Below, piece after piece: positions 1 through 10,225 of a stretch of DNA of 64,000 nucleotides. This DNA is from Nemophila menziesii (Eukaryota > Streptophyta > Magnoliopsida > Boraginales > Hydrophyllaceae), in assembly GCA_029959085.1 (NCBI GenBank), contig JARWIR010000024.1, positions 12,140,296 to 12,204,295 of the forward strand, in the 5' to 3' direction. The stretch's first letter is position 1. Every line of letters begins with the position of its first letter. Made by a program: the position numbers and the translations under genes. Under the pieces are notes generated by a model, which searched no databases, was not told where the DNA came from, and worked only from the letters and a program-made list of their open reading frames with translations.

Positions 1-883
1 GAATTAATTAGAACATTTTTATAGTAACCTCTTAAAAGAATAACATATAGTTAATATAAGTGGCTCTCCTATGTAACAAAAAAACATATAGTTAATATAC
101 TATAAAATTCTATAATTTTATATGAGTTTCGTGCAAATTTTTATGATAATATTTAAGTTTATAAAATTCTAATTGTAAATTAAGAACAAGATTTCATGGT
201 AAAGATTATTTTAAATATATTTCAATATTACATAAACAAAGCAAATTGGAGTAGCAGAATAATTAATAAAGGCATAATACTCAAAATTTCATAAATTGGA
301 TTTATTTTGACTCAAATTTTTTAACCATACCGCAAATTTTATAGATATAATTTTATATCACATCTAAATTTTTTTCCATGATTCTTGTGTGTTTTTGTTA
401 ATTTTAATATAAATTATTTTTATTAATATAAATAAGAGTTTCTAGTTCTTTAGGAAGACAAAACATTTGAAATATTATGTTTGAAAGTCTACAGAGTATA
501 AATTAGTGATAAACGAAAGCTTAAATATAGCAATGATAAAGTTAATTTTTTTGGTGTATAATGGTTCAAATAGGCAAGAATTATTTGTTGTCGTCATACT
601 TTTAGAATACAATAATTTTAAAAATTGTTAAGAATCCTCTATACATTGTAAATCTAAGATATAGTATTATTTGAAGAAAGTAAAAGTTTTACTATAAGCA
701 ATATAAAAGAAAGGCATAAAAGTACAATAACAAAGAAAAAATAGAGCCAATTATAGATTAATACCTATTAAAAAATTTATGTAAAAAATTATACATAGAA
801 TAAAATATTTTATAGAAAAAGCCCCACTCCAAATTATCCCTATGATATAATAACTAAAAAAAGAAAAAACAAAAACTAATAAA
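1..883. other. AT-rich intergenic DNA
   Basis: I see no gene here. The stretch is very AT-rich with many stops in all frames. A short direct repeat (core AACATATAGTTAATAT) occurs near positions 43 and 84. The only longish frame (minus strand, around 751-957) is low-complexity, resembles no protein I know and runs into the inverted repeat of the next element, so I do not annotate it. Confidence 0.6.
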
Positions 884-991
884 CACACGCGCGCGTCCGT
901 ATTTTTTTTTTTTTTGAAATTGTCATAACTAATTCTAAAAAAAATCAAAAAAGTCAAAAATTAATATATTTTGATAAATCAAATTAATATT
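884..991 (+). repeat. Left terminal inverted repeat, outer part
   Basis: This segment pairs with 10118-10220 read on the other strand: the CACACGCGCGCGTCCG end, the poly-T stretch, the GTCATAACTAATTCTA block and AAATTAATATTT all match with scattered differences. The repeat resumes at 1211 after a 219 bp insertion and can be followed weakly to about 1345. Confidence 0.75.
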
Positions 992-1210
992 TACGTATAT
1001 GAATTTTTTTAGAATTTTTTAATTTTTTTTGATTTCTTTTTGCAGACACGTAATTTCATGTTTTGAACATGGATTTTCATGTTTTAAACATGAAAATCCG
1101 CGTTTGTGAAAAAAACCACTATTTCAAACAGTGAATTTCCTGTTTTAAACATGGAATTCCGTGTCTGCGAAAAAAAATTAAAAAAACAAGAAGAAAAAAT
1201 TATAGACGTA
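992..1210. mobile_element. Foldback MITE inside the left TIR
   Basis: The 219 bp between two AATATT direct repeats (986-991 and 1211-1216) are absent from the matching right TIR. Both ends start TTTACGT(A/C)TAT when read inward, and the interior is a nest of palindromes (GTTTTAAACATG, GCAGACACG with CGTGTCTGC), so the piece can fold on itself. No coding capacity is seen. The superfamily is not identifiable; the 6 bp AATATT duplication could partly be chance in AT-rich DNA. Confidence 0.5.
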
Positions 1211-1688
1211 AATATTAAGGGAAAATGACCCAAAAAATCAAACTAATAATTTTTTATGCCCAATTAAATCAAGACAAAAAAATCTGCCCAATAAAATCAT
1301 GAACTTAATTATTTAATAGCCTATTTGACTAAACTACCCTTACTTAACTTTTATACTACAAATTACTTAATATATATACCCTAATTATTAAAACAATTCA
1401 TTTTCTTTATTTTTTTGTTCAAATCCACTTCTCCTCTTCGATTGTCTGATTCAAATCTTCTTTACATGCTCTCACCTTCTAAGTTTTCCTTCTCAAACGA
1501 TCCCTTGCATTTGAAGTGGCGCCGGTTTGATCCGAGAACTGAAAATTGGTCTGATTTGGTGTATATGTATAACGCAGCTGCGATGGAAGAGGTAGTGGTT
1601 GGGAAAGTGGTGGTGGACGGTGGAGGCGGATGGAGGTGGTGGAGTGTGAAGAACGAAGCAGTAAGTGATCGGAGAGGTGAACTTAAGA

Positions 1689-2317
1689 AATCGTCGAGCA
1701 CTTGGTGACATCGGAAATTTGGTAACTGTTCGTGGAATCGACGGGAAGCCATTACCTCAAATTTCAAGGCCTGTCACAAGAAGTTTTTGTGCACAATTGC
1801 TTGCTAATGCATAAGCAGCAGCAGATAACAATGTTAGTTTCTTTAAAATTAATTCAACTTTACTAATTTATATTGAATTTTTATTAATTTTTTCTTGTTT
1901 CAGATACGTTTAGGAGTTAACGTTATCGTGGATGCTGATGGAGCGGGTAAAGTGAGGAAACCTCAACCTTTGAAGAAGAAAGCTGCAATAAGACTAAAGC
2001 CCACCGTCGCACCAAAGAAGCCCGAACCCGAGACCGAGAAGGTGACTGTAGAAGAAATCAAGAAGGAGAAGCCAATTGCGAAAAGAGTTTCAGCCAAAAA
2101 GCAAGGCCCAACACTTACTGCTACTCTAACTGCTAGAAGCAAGGTAAATCTTGATCTATCTAAAAAACACAATCATGATAAAGGATAGTTTTGTAATTTA
2201 CCCTTTTCTAATCTATAAATGTTGTATATAAATAGGCTGCGAGTGGTTTAACTAAGAAACCAAAAGCCCAGATATTCGAAGCAGGTGATGGGATTGTAGC
2301 TGAACTTAACGGAGAGG
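1689..2317 (+). pseudogene. CYCB1: Captured fragment of a B1-type cyclin gene (N-terminal exons)
   Basis: Exon 1 (1689 to about 1831) reads NRRALGDIGNLVTVRG then GKPLPQISRPVTRSFCAQLL, the conserved N-terminal block of plant mitotic cyclin B1, which carries CDK-binding and destruction-box regions in the full gene. An intron (ending TTGTTTCAG at about 1903) leads to exon 2, rich in Lys and Pro and containing KKQGPTLTATLTARSK. A second intron (about 2143-2234) leads to AASGLTKKPKAQI. The cyclin box is absent. A TAA replaces the Gln codon after LLANA. Retained introns mean the DNA was copied from the gene, not from mRNA. It lies just inside the left TIR, downstream of a Gly-rich low-complexity stretch at 1590-1660. 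Confidence 0.85.
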
Positions 2318-2352
2318 TTTGTTACATTTGTGCTGAGAAACAGAGTAGTAAT

Positions 2353-2424
2353 TAAGCCTTGACGGGATTCGTTGAGTTGACGGGTTTCTTCGATGACGGG
2401 ATTCTTCGAGGTGACGGGATTTTT
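2353..2424 (+). repeat. TGACGGGATT repeat block at a gene-piece junction
   Basis: Four copies of (T)GACGGG(A/T)TT spaced about 18-20 bp apart lie exactly between the cyclin piece and the CKS1 piece. They belong to the repeat family that forms the large array at 5455-6075. Confidence 0.75.
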
Positions 2425-2478
2425 GTTCTCCCATCTGAAGTTGCTAAGCTGCTTCCAAAGAATCGTCTCCTAACTGAA
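2425..2478 (+). pseudogene. CKS1: Captured exon piece of a CDK regulatory subunit (CKS1)
   Basis: The 18 codons read VLPSEVAKLLPKNRLLTE, almost identical to the signature of plant CKS1 (LPxEVAKLLPKNRLLSE), and are followed at once by a GT splice donor at 2479. CKS proteins are small (about 85-90 residues) and dock phosphorylated substrates to cyclin-CDK complexes; only this central exon piece is present. It abuts the repeat block on its left and is in the same orientation as the cyclin piece. Confidence 0.75.
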
Positions 2479-3163
2479 GTAATTATTTCCCCCCCTTTTC
2501 TATTGAATTTTTTTTCGATCTTATTAGTTTTCTGAGGAATTTAGAAACAAAACATGTCAATTCTATTAACTATGATCTTGTTGCGTTCTATTTCCTATTA
2601 ATATTACTTCAAATTAACTGTAGGATCGATTTTATAGCTTATTAGTTTGAGGAAATAGCTGTGATGAAATGTCTTGTTCGCTTAGTTTTCAATCAAAACT
2701 TGATTTAAATGTTTTTTTCATAGTGTCTTGTTAACTTAGTATTGGTGTACAATTCTAAAGCAACTATAATGCGAAGGATTCAGAAGCTAACAAACTAATT
2801 TTGACCTGGTGATTAGATGAATCCCATTGACCCTGATGGGATTTAATAGGGAAAAGACTATATTTTGAATAATTGAGATGAAGCATATGGTTGTTGATAT
2901 ACGATATAATTTTAAGGGATGGGTAATTATTTCTCATTTTGTACTAGAGAGTAGAATAGTTTTTGGTAAATAATAATTATTTTTGTGTATAGCTGCAGAC
3001 AAAACAAGGCTCTTAATAATTTTCAGGAGGTTGAGGAGGAGATTGATTACTAAGTTAAAAAATTTAACAAGTATAGGAATTCGCTTGACGGGATTATAAG
3101 TGTAGGAAAATGTTTGAGCGAAGTGACCCGGTGATTAGATTCATCCCATCAACCCGGTGATGG
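2479..3163 (+). other. Non-coding filler between captured gene pieces
   Basis: The stretch is AT-rich and intron-like after the CKS1 exon. It contains further copies of the TCCCATCA/TGATGGGA motif near 2807-2850 and 3083-3163, the second set running up to the Puf-A-like piece. I recognise no protein here. Confidence 0.5.
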
Positions 3164-3421
3164 GATTAATTACTGATGCCTTACAAAAGATGAAGGCAAA
3201 GATGATGGAGATTGCTAGATGCCAAGTTTATTCTCGTGTTCTTCAGGTAATTAATTGTTACCTCATGATCATTCTTATAATAAGTATTAGTAATTATTTT
3301 GTTTTACACTACGGTACACTAGAAGAAAGGTATGGTGTGTATGAAGAATTTAAGCTGCACTTGAAGAAATTGTCTTTCGATAGATATGCAGTACATTTAG
3401 TCACTAAAATCTTGGATAATG
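3164..3421 (+). pseudogene. APUM24: Captured fragment of a Puf-A / pumilio-24-type RNA-binding protein gene
   Basis: Exon 1 (to about 3246) reads LITDALQKMKAKMMEIA then YSRVLQ, before a GT donor. After an intron (about 3247-3307), exon 2 reads YEEFKLHLKKLSF then RYAVHLVTKILDN and ends at another GT. The pattern SRVLQ ... YAVHLVxKxLDN is the helical repeat of the nucleolar Puf-A/APUM24 family, which acts in rRNA processing. Only one or two repeats remain; the first is preceded by a TGATGGGATT copy. Identification is from motif pattern, not alignment. Confidence 0.65.
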
Positions 3422-3546
3422 GTGTATCATTTAGTTTTAGCAATTTGGTGTTATTATATTGTTTTTAATATTTAATGTTGATTTGTATAGTATCAAAAGA
3501 AGAACTGCATGAGGTCATCTCCACTCCCCTTGGCATATGTCCTATT

Positions 3547-4045
3547 TATCTCTCTGGCATAAGGCTTTTTCTAACAATATATTGTGAAGAACTCTTAGAT
3601 AAGTCTTGAACTTCTTTAAGTGCAATTACCCATCTTTTCATTAATGTAACTCTCTCTGCTCCTTTACAAGAAACAGAAGATTCTTCGAGTCTTTTAACAG
3701 TTAGCTTAAAGCTCTTATAACCCTGTGTCCCCTGATACAAGCAAATTAACACTTATAATAAATCTCCTCAACAATAAAATCCTAAATGTATGAATAAACT
3801 GATACAATTACATTACGGAACTCAAAATCGAAACACGTGTAGACATAACTCGTAACTAGTATTAATCAACCCCACAATAGCTGAAACCTTAAAAGATTTT
3901 TAATTTTTTTCTAAATTGATAAAGAGAAGTATGAGAGGGTAATTAATTTACAATTCGATCCCGAATAATTTTGGCTCCTTCAGCAACGGCTTGACCGGGT
4001 TGTTGGACGACGGAGTCAGCGTAATTCTTGACTAATGGGAAATAA
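3547..4045 (-). pseudogene. Captured two-exon fragment of an unidentified plant gene
   Basis: On the minus strand, a first exon (about 4045 to 3953) reads FPLVKNYADSVVQQPGQ then AVAEGAKIIRDRI, followed by a GTAAAT donor. After an intron ending in CAG near 3744, a second exon reads YKSFKLTVKRLEESSVS then CKGAERVTLMKRWVIALKEV and stops at 3547. Both exons are open and properly spliced in phase, so this is a genuine gene piece, but I cannot name it. A plant-conserved uncharacterised protein with a KRLEE ... ERVxLxxRW motif is my best guess. It is opposite in orientation to its neighbours. Confidence 0.5.
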
Positions 4046-4097
4046 CTTTTTCAATTTGTAGATTTATTTTATTAATTAACCCCATCTTATTGTGCAG

Positions 4098-4790
4098 TTC
4101 CGAGCAGCAATACAGTTGCAATTTGATTTCCACAGAGCAATTTATAATCTCGGCACTGTTCTGGTTCGTTAATTAGCCTTTTTTATCTTTATTCCAAAAG
4201 AAATATTATTATTTTATTTTTAATGGGATAATATATTTACAGTATGGATTAGCTGAGGATATGTCAAGAACTGGAGGATCAAACAGTAAAGAAGTCTCTC
4301 ATGATGAGTTATACATTCAATCTGCTATCTATATCGCAGCTGCACATGCACTCAAACCAACTTACTAAGTATGTTCTTTTTTTTTTTTTAAATAAATAAA
4401 TTTGGGCCCATGAAAGTTTATAATCTTTTCTGTTGCTATACAGGTGTACACTAGTGCATTGAAGCTTGTCCGTTCAATGGTAAAAAACGATAACTACACT
4501 GAATTTCATACCTATAGATATAAAAAAAATTGAAAAAAAAAGATTAATTATTTTATATTTTTACAGCTACCTTTACCCTACCTAAAAGTTGGATATTTAA
4601 CGGCCCCACCACCTGGAAATCCTCTAGCACCACATACTGATTGGAAACATTCTCAATTTGTTCTAAATCATGAAGGTCTTCATCAGGTATAAATATAATA
4701 TATAATTATTTATTTCCAATTGATTTCAAATTCTAAGTTATAAAATAATATTGTTACAGATTAACAAAGCGGAACAGAGATACATGTCAG
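4098..4790 (+). pseudogene. HLB1: Captured fragment of HLB1 (trans-Golgi TPR protein)
   Basis: Five exons with good splice signals are visible: 4098-4163 ([19 protein letters not shown]), 4243 to about 4367 ([18 protein letters not shown] preceded by YGLAED), 4444-4479 (VYTSALKLVRSM), 4567-4686 ([19 protein letters not shown], then [10 protein letters not shown]) and 4760 to about 4785. This matches the C-terminal TPR half of plant HLB1, a protein linking the trans-Golgi/early endosome to actin. The N-terminal TPRs and the rest of the C-terminus are missing, and a TAA interrupts the second exon. All introns are kept. Confidence 0.8.
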
Positions 4791-5454
4791 AGAGTCTATT
4801 TCTAAAAACAGAAGATACAGAATATATTTAGCTGCATTCCGTGCAAAGTAACCCAACAAGAGATAGAAATGCAGAATATTTCCAGAGACTCCCTCAAAGA
4901 AGGATAATGTATGGCTGTAACTTTTATGTAAATGTATATATAATGTGAGGAACATACTAAACGAGTCTAGTTCACATAGTGATTCTTATGAAGCAAAAAG
5001 AAGTGTAACTTGTGAAGTTAATTTGATATGTGATATTAATATGATCAATCTGTTTGTACATTCTTCATAGCATGATATTATTATAATTTTGCACAGAAGC
5101 AACAACTACTCAATATAGATTATGTTTAATGATTTTATATAGCTTATTCTTATACAACTTAAATTTGTTATACAACATCTTATTTCAAAGGAATGAATGT
5201 AAACCACATGTATATCTCCTACTTAAACAGCAATTACACAAATATTTAGACAATTAGTACTTAAATAATTCTACAACCTGGTTGAAGTTGTGTAAAATTG
5301 CAAAAGAAAAATCCATGTGTTTTAAACGGTAGCAACTATACCCTTCCCTTCCCATCCCATCAGTCCCATTTAATATATTTGGTTATTTTGGCATTACACC
5401 AAATCACCAATGGTGCAATTATTCCACAACATAAAACAGATAACTCATATAATT
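4791..5454. other. AT-rich stretch without recognisable gene
   Basis: I see no protein similarity. It lies between the HLB1 piece and the large 19 bp array and is AT-rich throughout. Confidence 0.5.
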
Positions 5455-6075
5455 CTATAGAGTCCCATCAGCACGATAGAGTCCCATCAGCACGATTGAG
5501 TCCCATCAGCGCGATGAAATCCCATAAACGTGATTGATTCCCATCAGCGCGATGAAATCCCATCAACGTGATTGATTCCCATCAGCGCGATAGAGTCCCA
5601 TCAGCGCGATTGATTCCCATCAGCGCGATTGATTCCCATCAACGCGATTGATTCCCATCAGCGCGATAGAGTCCCATCAGCGCGATAGAGTCCTATCAGC
5701 GCGATTAAGTCTCATTAGCGCGATTGATTCCCATCAACGCAATTGATTCCCATCAGCGCGATTGAGTCCCATCAGCGCGATTGAGTCCCATCAGCGCGAT
5801 TGATTCCCATCAGCGCAATTGATTCCCATCAGCGCGATAAAGTCCCATCAGCGCGATAAAGTCCCATCAGCGCGATAGAGTCCCATCAACGCGATTGATT
5901 CCCATCAGCGCAATGAGTCCCATCAACGTGATTGAGTCCCATAAGCGCGATAGAGTCCCATCAGCACGATAGATTCCCATCAGCGCGATAAGTCCCATCA
6001 ACGCGATAGATTCCCATCAGCGCGATAGAGTCCCATCAGCGCGATAGAGTCCCATCAGCGCGATAGAGTCCCATT
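5455..6075 (+). repeat. 19 bp minisatellite, about 32 copies
   Basis: The unit is GATNGAKTCCCATCARCGC, repeated about 32 times head to tail with small variation (AGAG/TGAT/TGAG in the front, GCGC/ACGT/ACGC at the end) and a few 17-18 bp units. It has no spacers, so it is not CRISPR-like. The reverse complement, GCG(C/G)TGA(T/C)GGGACT, matches the units at 6528-6655, 2353-2424 and 7313-7372. Confidence 0.95.
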
Positions 6076-6527
6076 GATTACATTTTCAGGTTTATCTGTT
6101 GTTTAAAGGTTTCCTTGGAGTTGTTATGTGTATATATACTAAGCTCAACAACAAAACATTCTTGTTTCTCAACAACTTTTCCTACATGGGACAATTAACA
6201 TGGAACATGTAATATGACTAATTGAAGAGAAAGTACATTTTCCTTCATAGTGAGTCTCGGAACTGCATAACTACTCGTGTACCAAATAGGAACACAAGAA
6301 GCATGTTCTAGCATAACACGTTATAACCAGAATTGCTCAAAACAAACAAACTACTACCATTTCTTGATCAAATTTCCTAGTGTTACACATAACTAATATA
6401 GAGCATGAAATAAAAAACAACAAATTCGACAGCTAAAAGGGTGTTGAATAAAGAACAAAAATAAACAAAAGGTATAGAATGTACACAAGAACCGAATACA
6501 AAAGTTATAAATAGAGTTATGTGACAG
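6076..6527. other. Non-coding DNA between two repeat arrays
   Basis: No gene or captured exon is recognisable between the two related minisatellite blocks. Confidence 0.5.
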
Positions 6528-6655
6528 GACTAATATCGCGGTGACGGGACTCGTTGCGGTAACGGGACTAATATCGCGGTGACGGGACTCGTCGCGGTAA
6601 CGGGACTAATATCGCGGTGACGGGACTCGTCGCGGTGACAGGACTTTTACTTGCT
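6528..6655 (+). repeat. Inverted, diverged array of the same repeat family
   Basis: Alternating 18 and 20 bp units, GCGGTGACGGGACTCGTC and GCGGTAACGGGACTAATATC, occur about three times each, giving a 38 bp higher-order period. The unit matches the reverse complement of the 5455-6075 unit. Confidence 0.9.
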
Positions 6656-7312
6656 ACGGTGGGACCTTTTTTTATTAGATCTAATCATATGGCTATTCCC
6701 GCCATTTTTTAATCGTCTCTTCGATTTTTCTTGGATAATATCTGTAAAATACATGAATTCATATAATTAAACAAGAAATTAAGCATGTAATTTGGAAGTA
6801 AATTGCAAAAATAGACCCCATAATATGATTAACTAATACATAAGATCCTACATGTAAAAGAATTCTGGATAAATTGCACCATCGGTCCGTGTAATACGAA
6901 ATACCCTAATATACATGTGTTTCAGAAATTAGCAAATATACCCGAGCTTTATTTTCAAAAGGTATAAATACTTGGCTATTTTACATAACCAATGGTGCAA
7001 ATGACACTCAACGTCCCTGAACAGTAACTAATATATATGACCTAATCTGTAATCAATTACACGAGTAACAAAGCTATAAATTCTCATCGATTGTTCGCAG
7101 CCAATAAAAATCAGTGGCATACACACTTTTCGTTAACTAAAACTAGTGAAACCTAACTTATATTATATTTCAATTTTATGCTAATTATTAAATAACAAAT
7201 AAAGTTAATATTTTTATACGAAATCTCAAATTAAAGTAAATTTATGTAATGAATTATAATTTAATCAGATACTATAACCCAAAAAATTAATACCTATAAA
7301 CAATTTATACAA
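6656..7312. other. AT-rich stretch without recognisable gene
   Basis: I see nothing coding. It leads from the 6528-6655 array to the next repeat cluster. Confidence 0.5.
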
Positions 7313-7372
7313 TCCCGTCACCCGATGAATCCAGACACCGCGATAAATCCCGTCACCGCGATAAATCCCATC
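7313..7372 (-). repeat. Short cluster of the TCCCRTCA repeat
   Basis: Three units ending in AATCCCGTC or AATCCCATC, with the ACCGCGAT half, directly abut the TPR-like piece on the minus strand. Confidence 0.75.
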
Positions 7373-7500
7373 AGCAATTTGGTATTCAATAGCTTCAACC
7401 GGGAGCTGATCTTGTAACAAGGTTTGTCCCATTATTAGTAAAGCTCTTACATTTACATTCTCAGGGTCCTTTTCAATAGCAAGTCTGACATTTATAAACC
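7373..7500 (-). pseudogene. Captured TPR-like exon
   Basis: The minus strand reads AIEKDPENVNVRALLIMGQ then TLLQDQLPVEAIEYQI, a typical tetratricopeptide-repeat helix pair, before the reading frame enters the adjacent 18-20 bp repeat. The source gene is not identified; a second piece of a TPR protein such as HLB1 cannot be excluded but I could not match it. Confidence 0.45.
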
Positions 7501-8335
7501 AAATTAAAACCAATAACAATTATGCGTTATAAATTATGCGAAAATAGAGTGTTTGTTATTACTTTAGTAATGGACGTGCTCTATCTTTTTTTCCTTCTGA
7601 TAAGTATTTAACTGAAAGTTGTTACATAGTGAAAGAAAGTAGTCAAAAACAAGACATCGCTTTAATCATGGTTGAAATTATGTTACCTTGACCAGGTCTG
7701 AAGGTGAAAGATCTAACGTTGAAACCTTATTTCCTTGATTTTTTGATTCATTAGATTCTGATATTACAAGTTTAGTCTCACTTTGATTTGTGAAGCTACT
7801 TTAATAGCTCCATGTCAGGTAAACCTAATTCTTTGCGTATACTCGGATTGTTTAGAACTAATTGCTACAAAATTTGACTCGAAAGAATTAAGATATGTAG
7901 CATAAAGTGGACCCTTCGGTCAATGAAAAGAATTACTAACCTGAAGGAGATTTAATGAACTATTCGTGAGCCAATAAACAGAAGTCCCCTGCAAAATTGG
8001 ATAAAGAAATTTGAGCTCAAATCTACTGAAGCAATAGAAAGGGTTTATAAAGGAACATACTTGGGGAACAAAGAATGTAATGAACATAATAGGTAGTGTC
8101 AAGATTTCCAAGTAATATCTGTATTACTGTCAATAAAGAAGAATGATACAGTAAAACAGAAATTAAAATTAAGTGAATATAAGAAGAAAAAAAATGAAAT
8201 CACCTTAAGAGTTGCACATCCTTTTCATTTAGGAAACAAGGAATTAAAGATGCAGACTAAACCGTGAATCTAAACAGACAATATAACCATATCATCAGTG
8301 AATATATAAAGAGTTAGTATAAATACAACAAAGAA
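7501..8335. other. Mostly non-coding; one possible small exon
   Basis: On the minus strand around 7686-7800 an open segment reads SFTNQSETKLVISESNESK and continues to LSPSDLVK before a GTAACA donor-like sequence. It could be another captured exon, but I recognise no family. The rest shows no coding signal. Confidence 0.35.
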
Positions 8336-8987
8336 AATTACATAAGTTTCTCTTAACATTAGTCGCTATTTCAGTTGTAGAAACGGATGCAACACCCTTT
8401 TGCAAGCACTCAACCAATTTATTAAGGAACAAATCCTTCTCCTTTGAAAACAGAACACAAAATTCACACAAAATGGTTAAAAAAGATAAAAAAACTAAGG
8501 CTTGAGACAGACACATTACCTTTACGCATATGGGGAAGATAACAATGAAGATTTGCTATAATTTTAGCGAGCAAAGCTGTTCTCTCATATGCATAAGATG
8601 ACTTAGGAAGGTTCCTGAACAACATTTGATTATACTCTAATATTGCATCTTCTTCACAAATCGGAACACCAGATGAACACCATCTTGATACAAACTCTCC
8701 ATGTGGAAGCAGAAATGTTGCACTCAATATTTAAGTCTGTAACATTTATTTCACAAATTTTTAATTAAAAAAAAACAAAGATTAGCTTAGCCACTAGAGG
8801 ATTGCACAAAGAGCTTACCAAGTGTTTTGTAATGAAGGCTCGAAAATTTGAATCATCAGAGAAAATGTCTGTTAGACGCATAGCATTGAGTTATAATTGA
8901 CCTCTAGGAAACACTTCCTCAGAGGTATCACTTGACTGATTTAAATCACTATCAAACATTTTCCTCAGTAATTCAACAACCTATACA
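8336..8987 (-). pseudogene. NDX: Captured fragment of nodulin homeobox gene NDX
   Basis: Three minus-strand exons: 8987-8820 (LNAMRLTDIFSDDSNFRAFI), about 8730-8521 (LPHGEFVSRWCSSGVPICEE, then ALLAKIIANLHCYLPHM) and about 8455-8336 (DLFLNKLVECLQKGV, then IATNVKRNLC). The order and motifs match the long N-terminal region of plant NDX, an atypical homeodomain protein that binds single-stranded DNA and restrains antisense transcription at FLC. The homeodomain is absent. A TAA replaces the Gln codon before LNAMR. Introns are retained. Confidence 0.8.
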
Positions 8988-9004
8988 TTTTATTTAAATC
9001 ACTA

Positions 9005-9240
9005 TCAGGCTTTGATACTAATCCCATCAATCAGAATTGATCTCAAATTCAACTCAAGAATTGAAACCCAAATTTGCGTCTACTCTTTTGATTTTTTGGG
9101 TCATTTTCCCTATAAAAAAATACTAAATCCAATTATTACTAAAAAAACCAGACTAAAAATCCCATCATCATACTTCATCCCATCAACAATGTTTAATCCC
9201 ATCAAAAATTTGTTCATCCCATCATGGAGGAAACACTAAT
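9005..9240 (+). repeat. Dispersed TCCCATCA cluster beside the NDX piece
   Basis: At least five copies of (A)TCCCATCA occur between 9022 and 9224, irregularly spaced, with further copies near 9311, 9370 (inverted) and 9697 (inverted). The small open frame across 9012-9239 is a by-product of this repeat. Confidence 0.65.
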
Positions 9241-9539
9241 ATCACTGAAGTAATCCTATCCACTACGTTTTTAGACTAATTATCAGTGAACAAACACGTA
9301 ATCATTAAAATCCCATCAATATACATAATGTTTAATCGCATAATTTAACAAAAAATATGATAAAAATCGATGGGATTATGCAGTAAACATAACACGCTAG
9401 CTGTTAGAAGATTTTTGGGATTATGCAGTAAACATAAACCCTAAAAAAGTAAATGTTAACAAAAATTGAAAAAATTAACTTCAAAAATATTAATTTGAAT
9501 CAGTCTAATCACTTCGATGAGTACAATTAAAACTCTATA

Positions 9540-9609
9540 AACAAGAATGTGAAAAAAACAGAAGAAATCAAATTAACAAGAATGTGAAAAAAACAGAAGA
9601 AATCAAATT
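9540..9609 (+). repeat. Tandem duplication of a 35 bp unit
   Basis: ACAAGAATGTGAAAAAAACA followed by GAAGAAATCAAATTA occurs twice head to tail without change. Confidence 0.9.
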
Positions 9610-9867
9610 AATTGATACCGTTAAATTGTAAATTAAAAACGAAACACATCAAAAGATTCAGATTTCTTACCTTTTATGATTCCGATTTTGTTTGATGGGA
9701 TGAAATTGATGAAGCTTTTATAATTGTTCATCTTTGTGTGATTTTTTGTGATTCCGCATCGATCCATAACATATGTGACTTTCTTGTAAAAATGTAACAT
9801 ATGTGAGCAACAATTTTATGATTTTCTGCGATTTGACCAACATTTTTATGATTTTCGTGAGTATCAA

Positions 9868-9935
9868 AGAGAGATAGAGATAGAAGAGAGAGAAGCGATA
9901 GAGAGAGAAGAGATATAGAGAGAGAGAGAGAGAAT
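9868..9935 (+). repeat. GA-rich microsatellite
   Basis: Imperfect (AG)n and AGAGAT repeats. Confidence 0.9.
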
Positions 9936-10025
9936 TGTGTGAAAAATGTGTAGTGTGTGTAAAATAAGTAATCTGATTGAAATGTTATGTTTTATTTTTT
10001 GTTTTTCTTTTGTTAATTGTACTTT

Positions 10026-10220
10026 AAGGGTAAATAGGTAATCTAGTTCTAATTAATTAAATGATGATTCTTTGGGACAAGAATAATATTAGTTTGATTT
10101 TTTGGGACATTGACCCAAATATTAATTTGTTTTATCCAAAAATGTAAATTTTTTATTTTTCTAATTTTTCTAGAATTAGTTATGACGATTTTAAAAAAAA
10201 TTCACGGACGCGCGCGTGTG
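10026..10220 (-). repeat. Right terminal inverted repeat
   Basis: Read on the minus strand it begins CACACGCGCGCGTCCG and follows the left end for about 195 bp, without the 219 bp insertion present on the left. Confidence 0.75.
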
Positions 10221-10225
10221 ATGAA

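Larger units (their letters stand above)
884..10220. mobile_element. Mutator-like (Pack-MULE-like) element with captured host gene pieces
   Basis: The ends at 884 and 10220 are inverted copies beginning CACACGCGCGCGTCCG, and similarity continues inward through GTCATAACTAATTCTA and on to CCCAAAAAATCAAACTAA. That makes TIRs of roughly 200 bp or more, the left one split by a small insertion. Between them are unrelated, intron-containing pieces of host genes in both orientations (cyclin B1, CKS1, Puf-A-like, HLB1, NDX), none complete. Long TIRs plus intron-bearing gene pieces are the hallmark of Pack-MULEs. I find no transposase and no convincing 9-11 bp target duplication (flanks actaataaa and atgaaatta do not match), so the superfamily is inferred. 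Hosting of fragments by a foldback or other TIR transposon is the main alternative. Confidence 0.6.

Noticed and set aside
1415..1708. 97-codon ORF upstream of the cyclin piece
   Set aside because: It is low-complexity (Gly/Val-rich) and enters the cyclin exon in the wrong frame; not a real gene.
5298..5537. 79-codon ORF
   Set aside because: Its end is translation of the 19 bp repeat, and the rest has no similarity I recognise.
5455..6075. CRISPR-like array
   Set aside because: Units are 19 bp head to tail with no spacers and in a plant genome; this is a minisatellite.
9012..9239. 75-codon ORF
   Set aside because: Ile/Pro-rich translation of the TCCCATCA cluster and AT-rich DNA.
10026..10220. 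LTR of a retrotransposon
   Set aside because: The copy at 884 is inverted relative to it, so these are terminal inverted repeats rather than LTRs.
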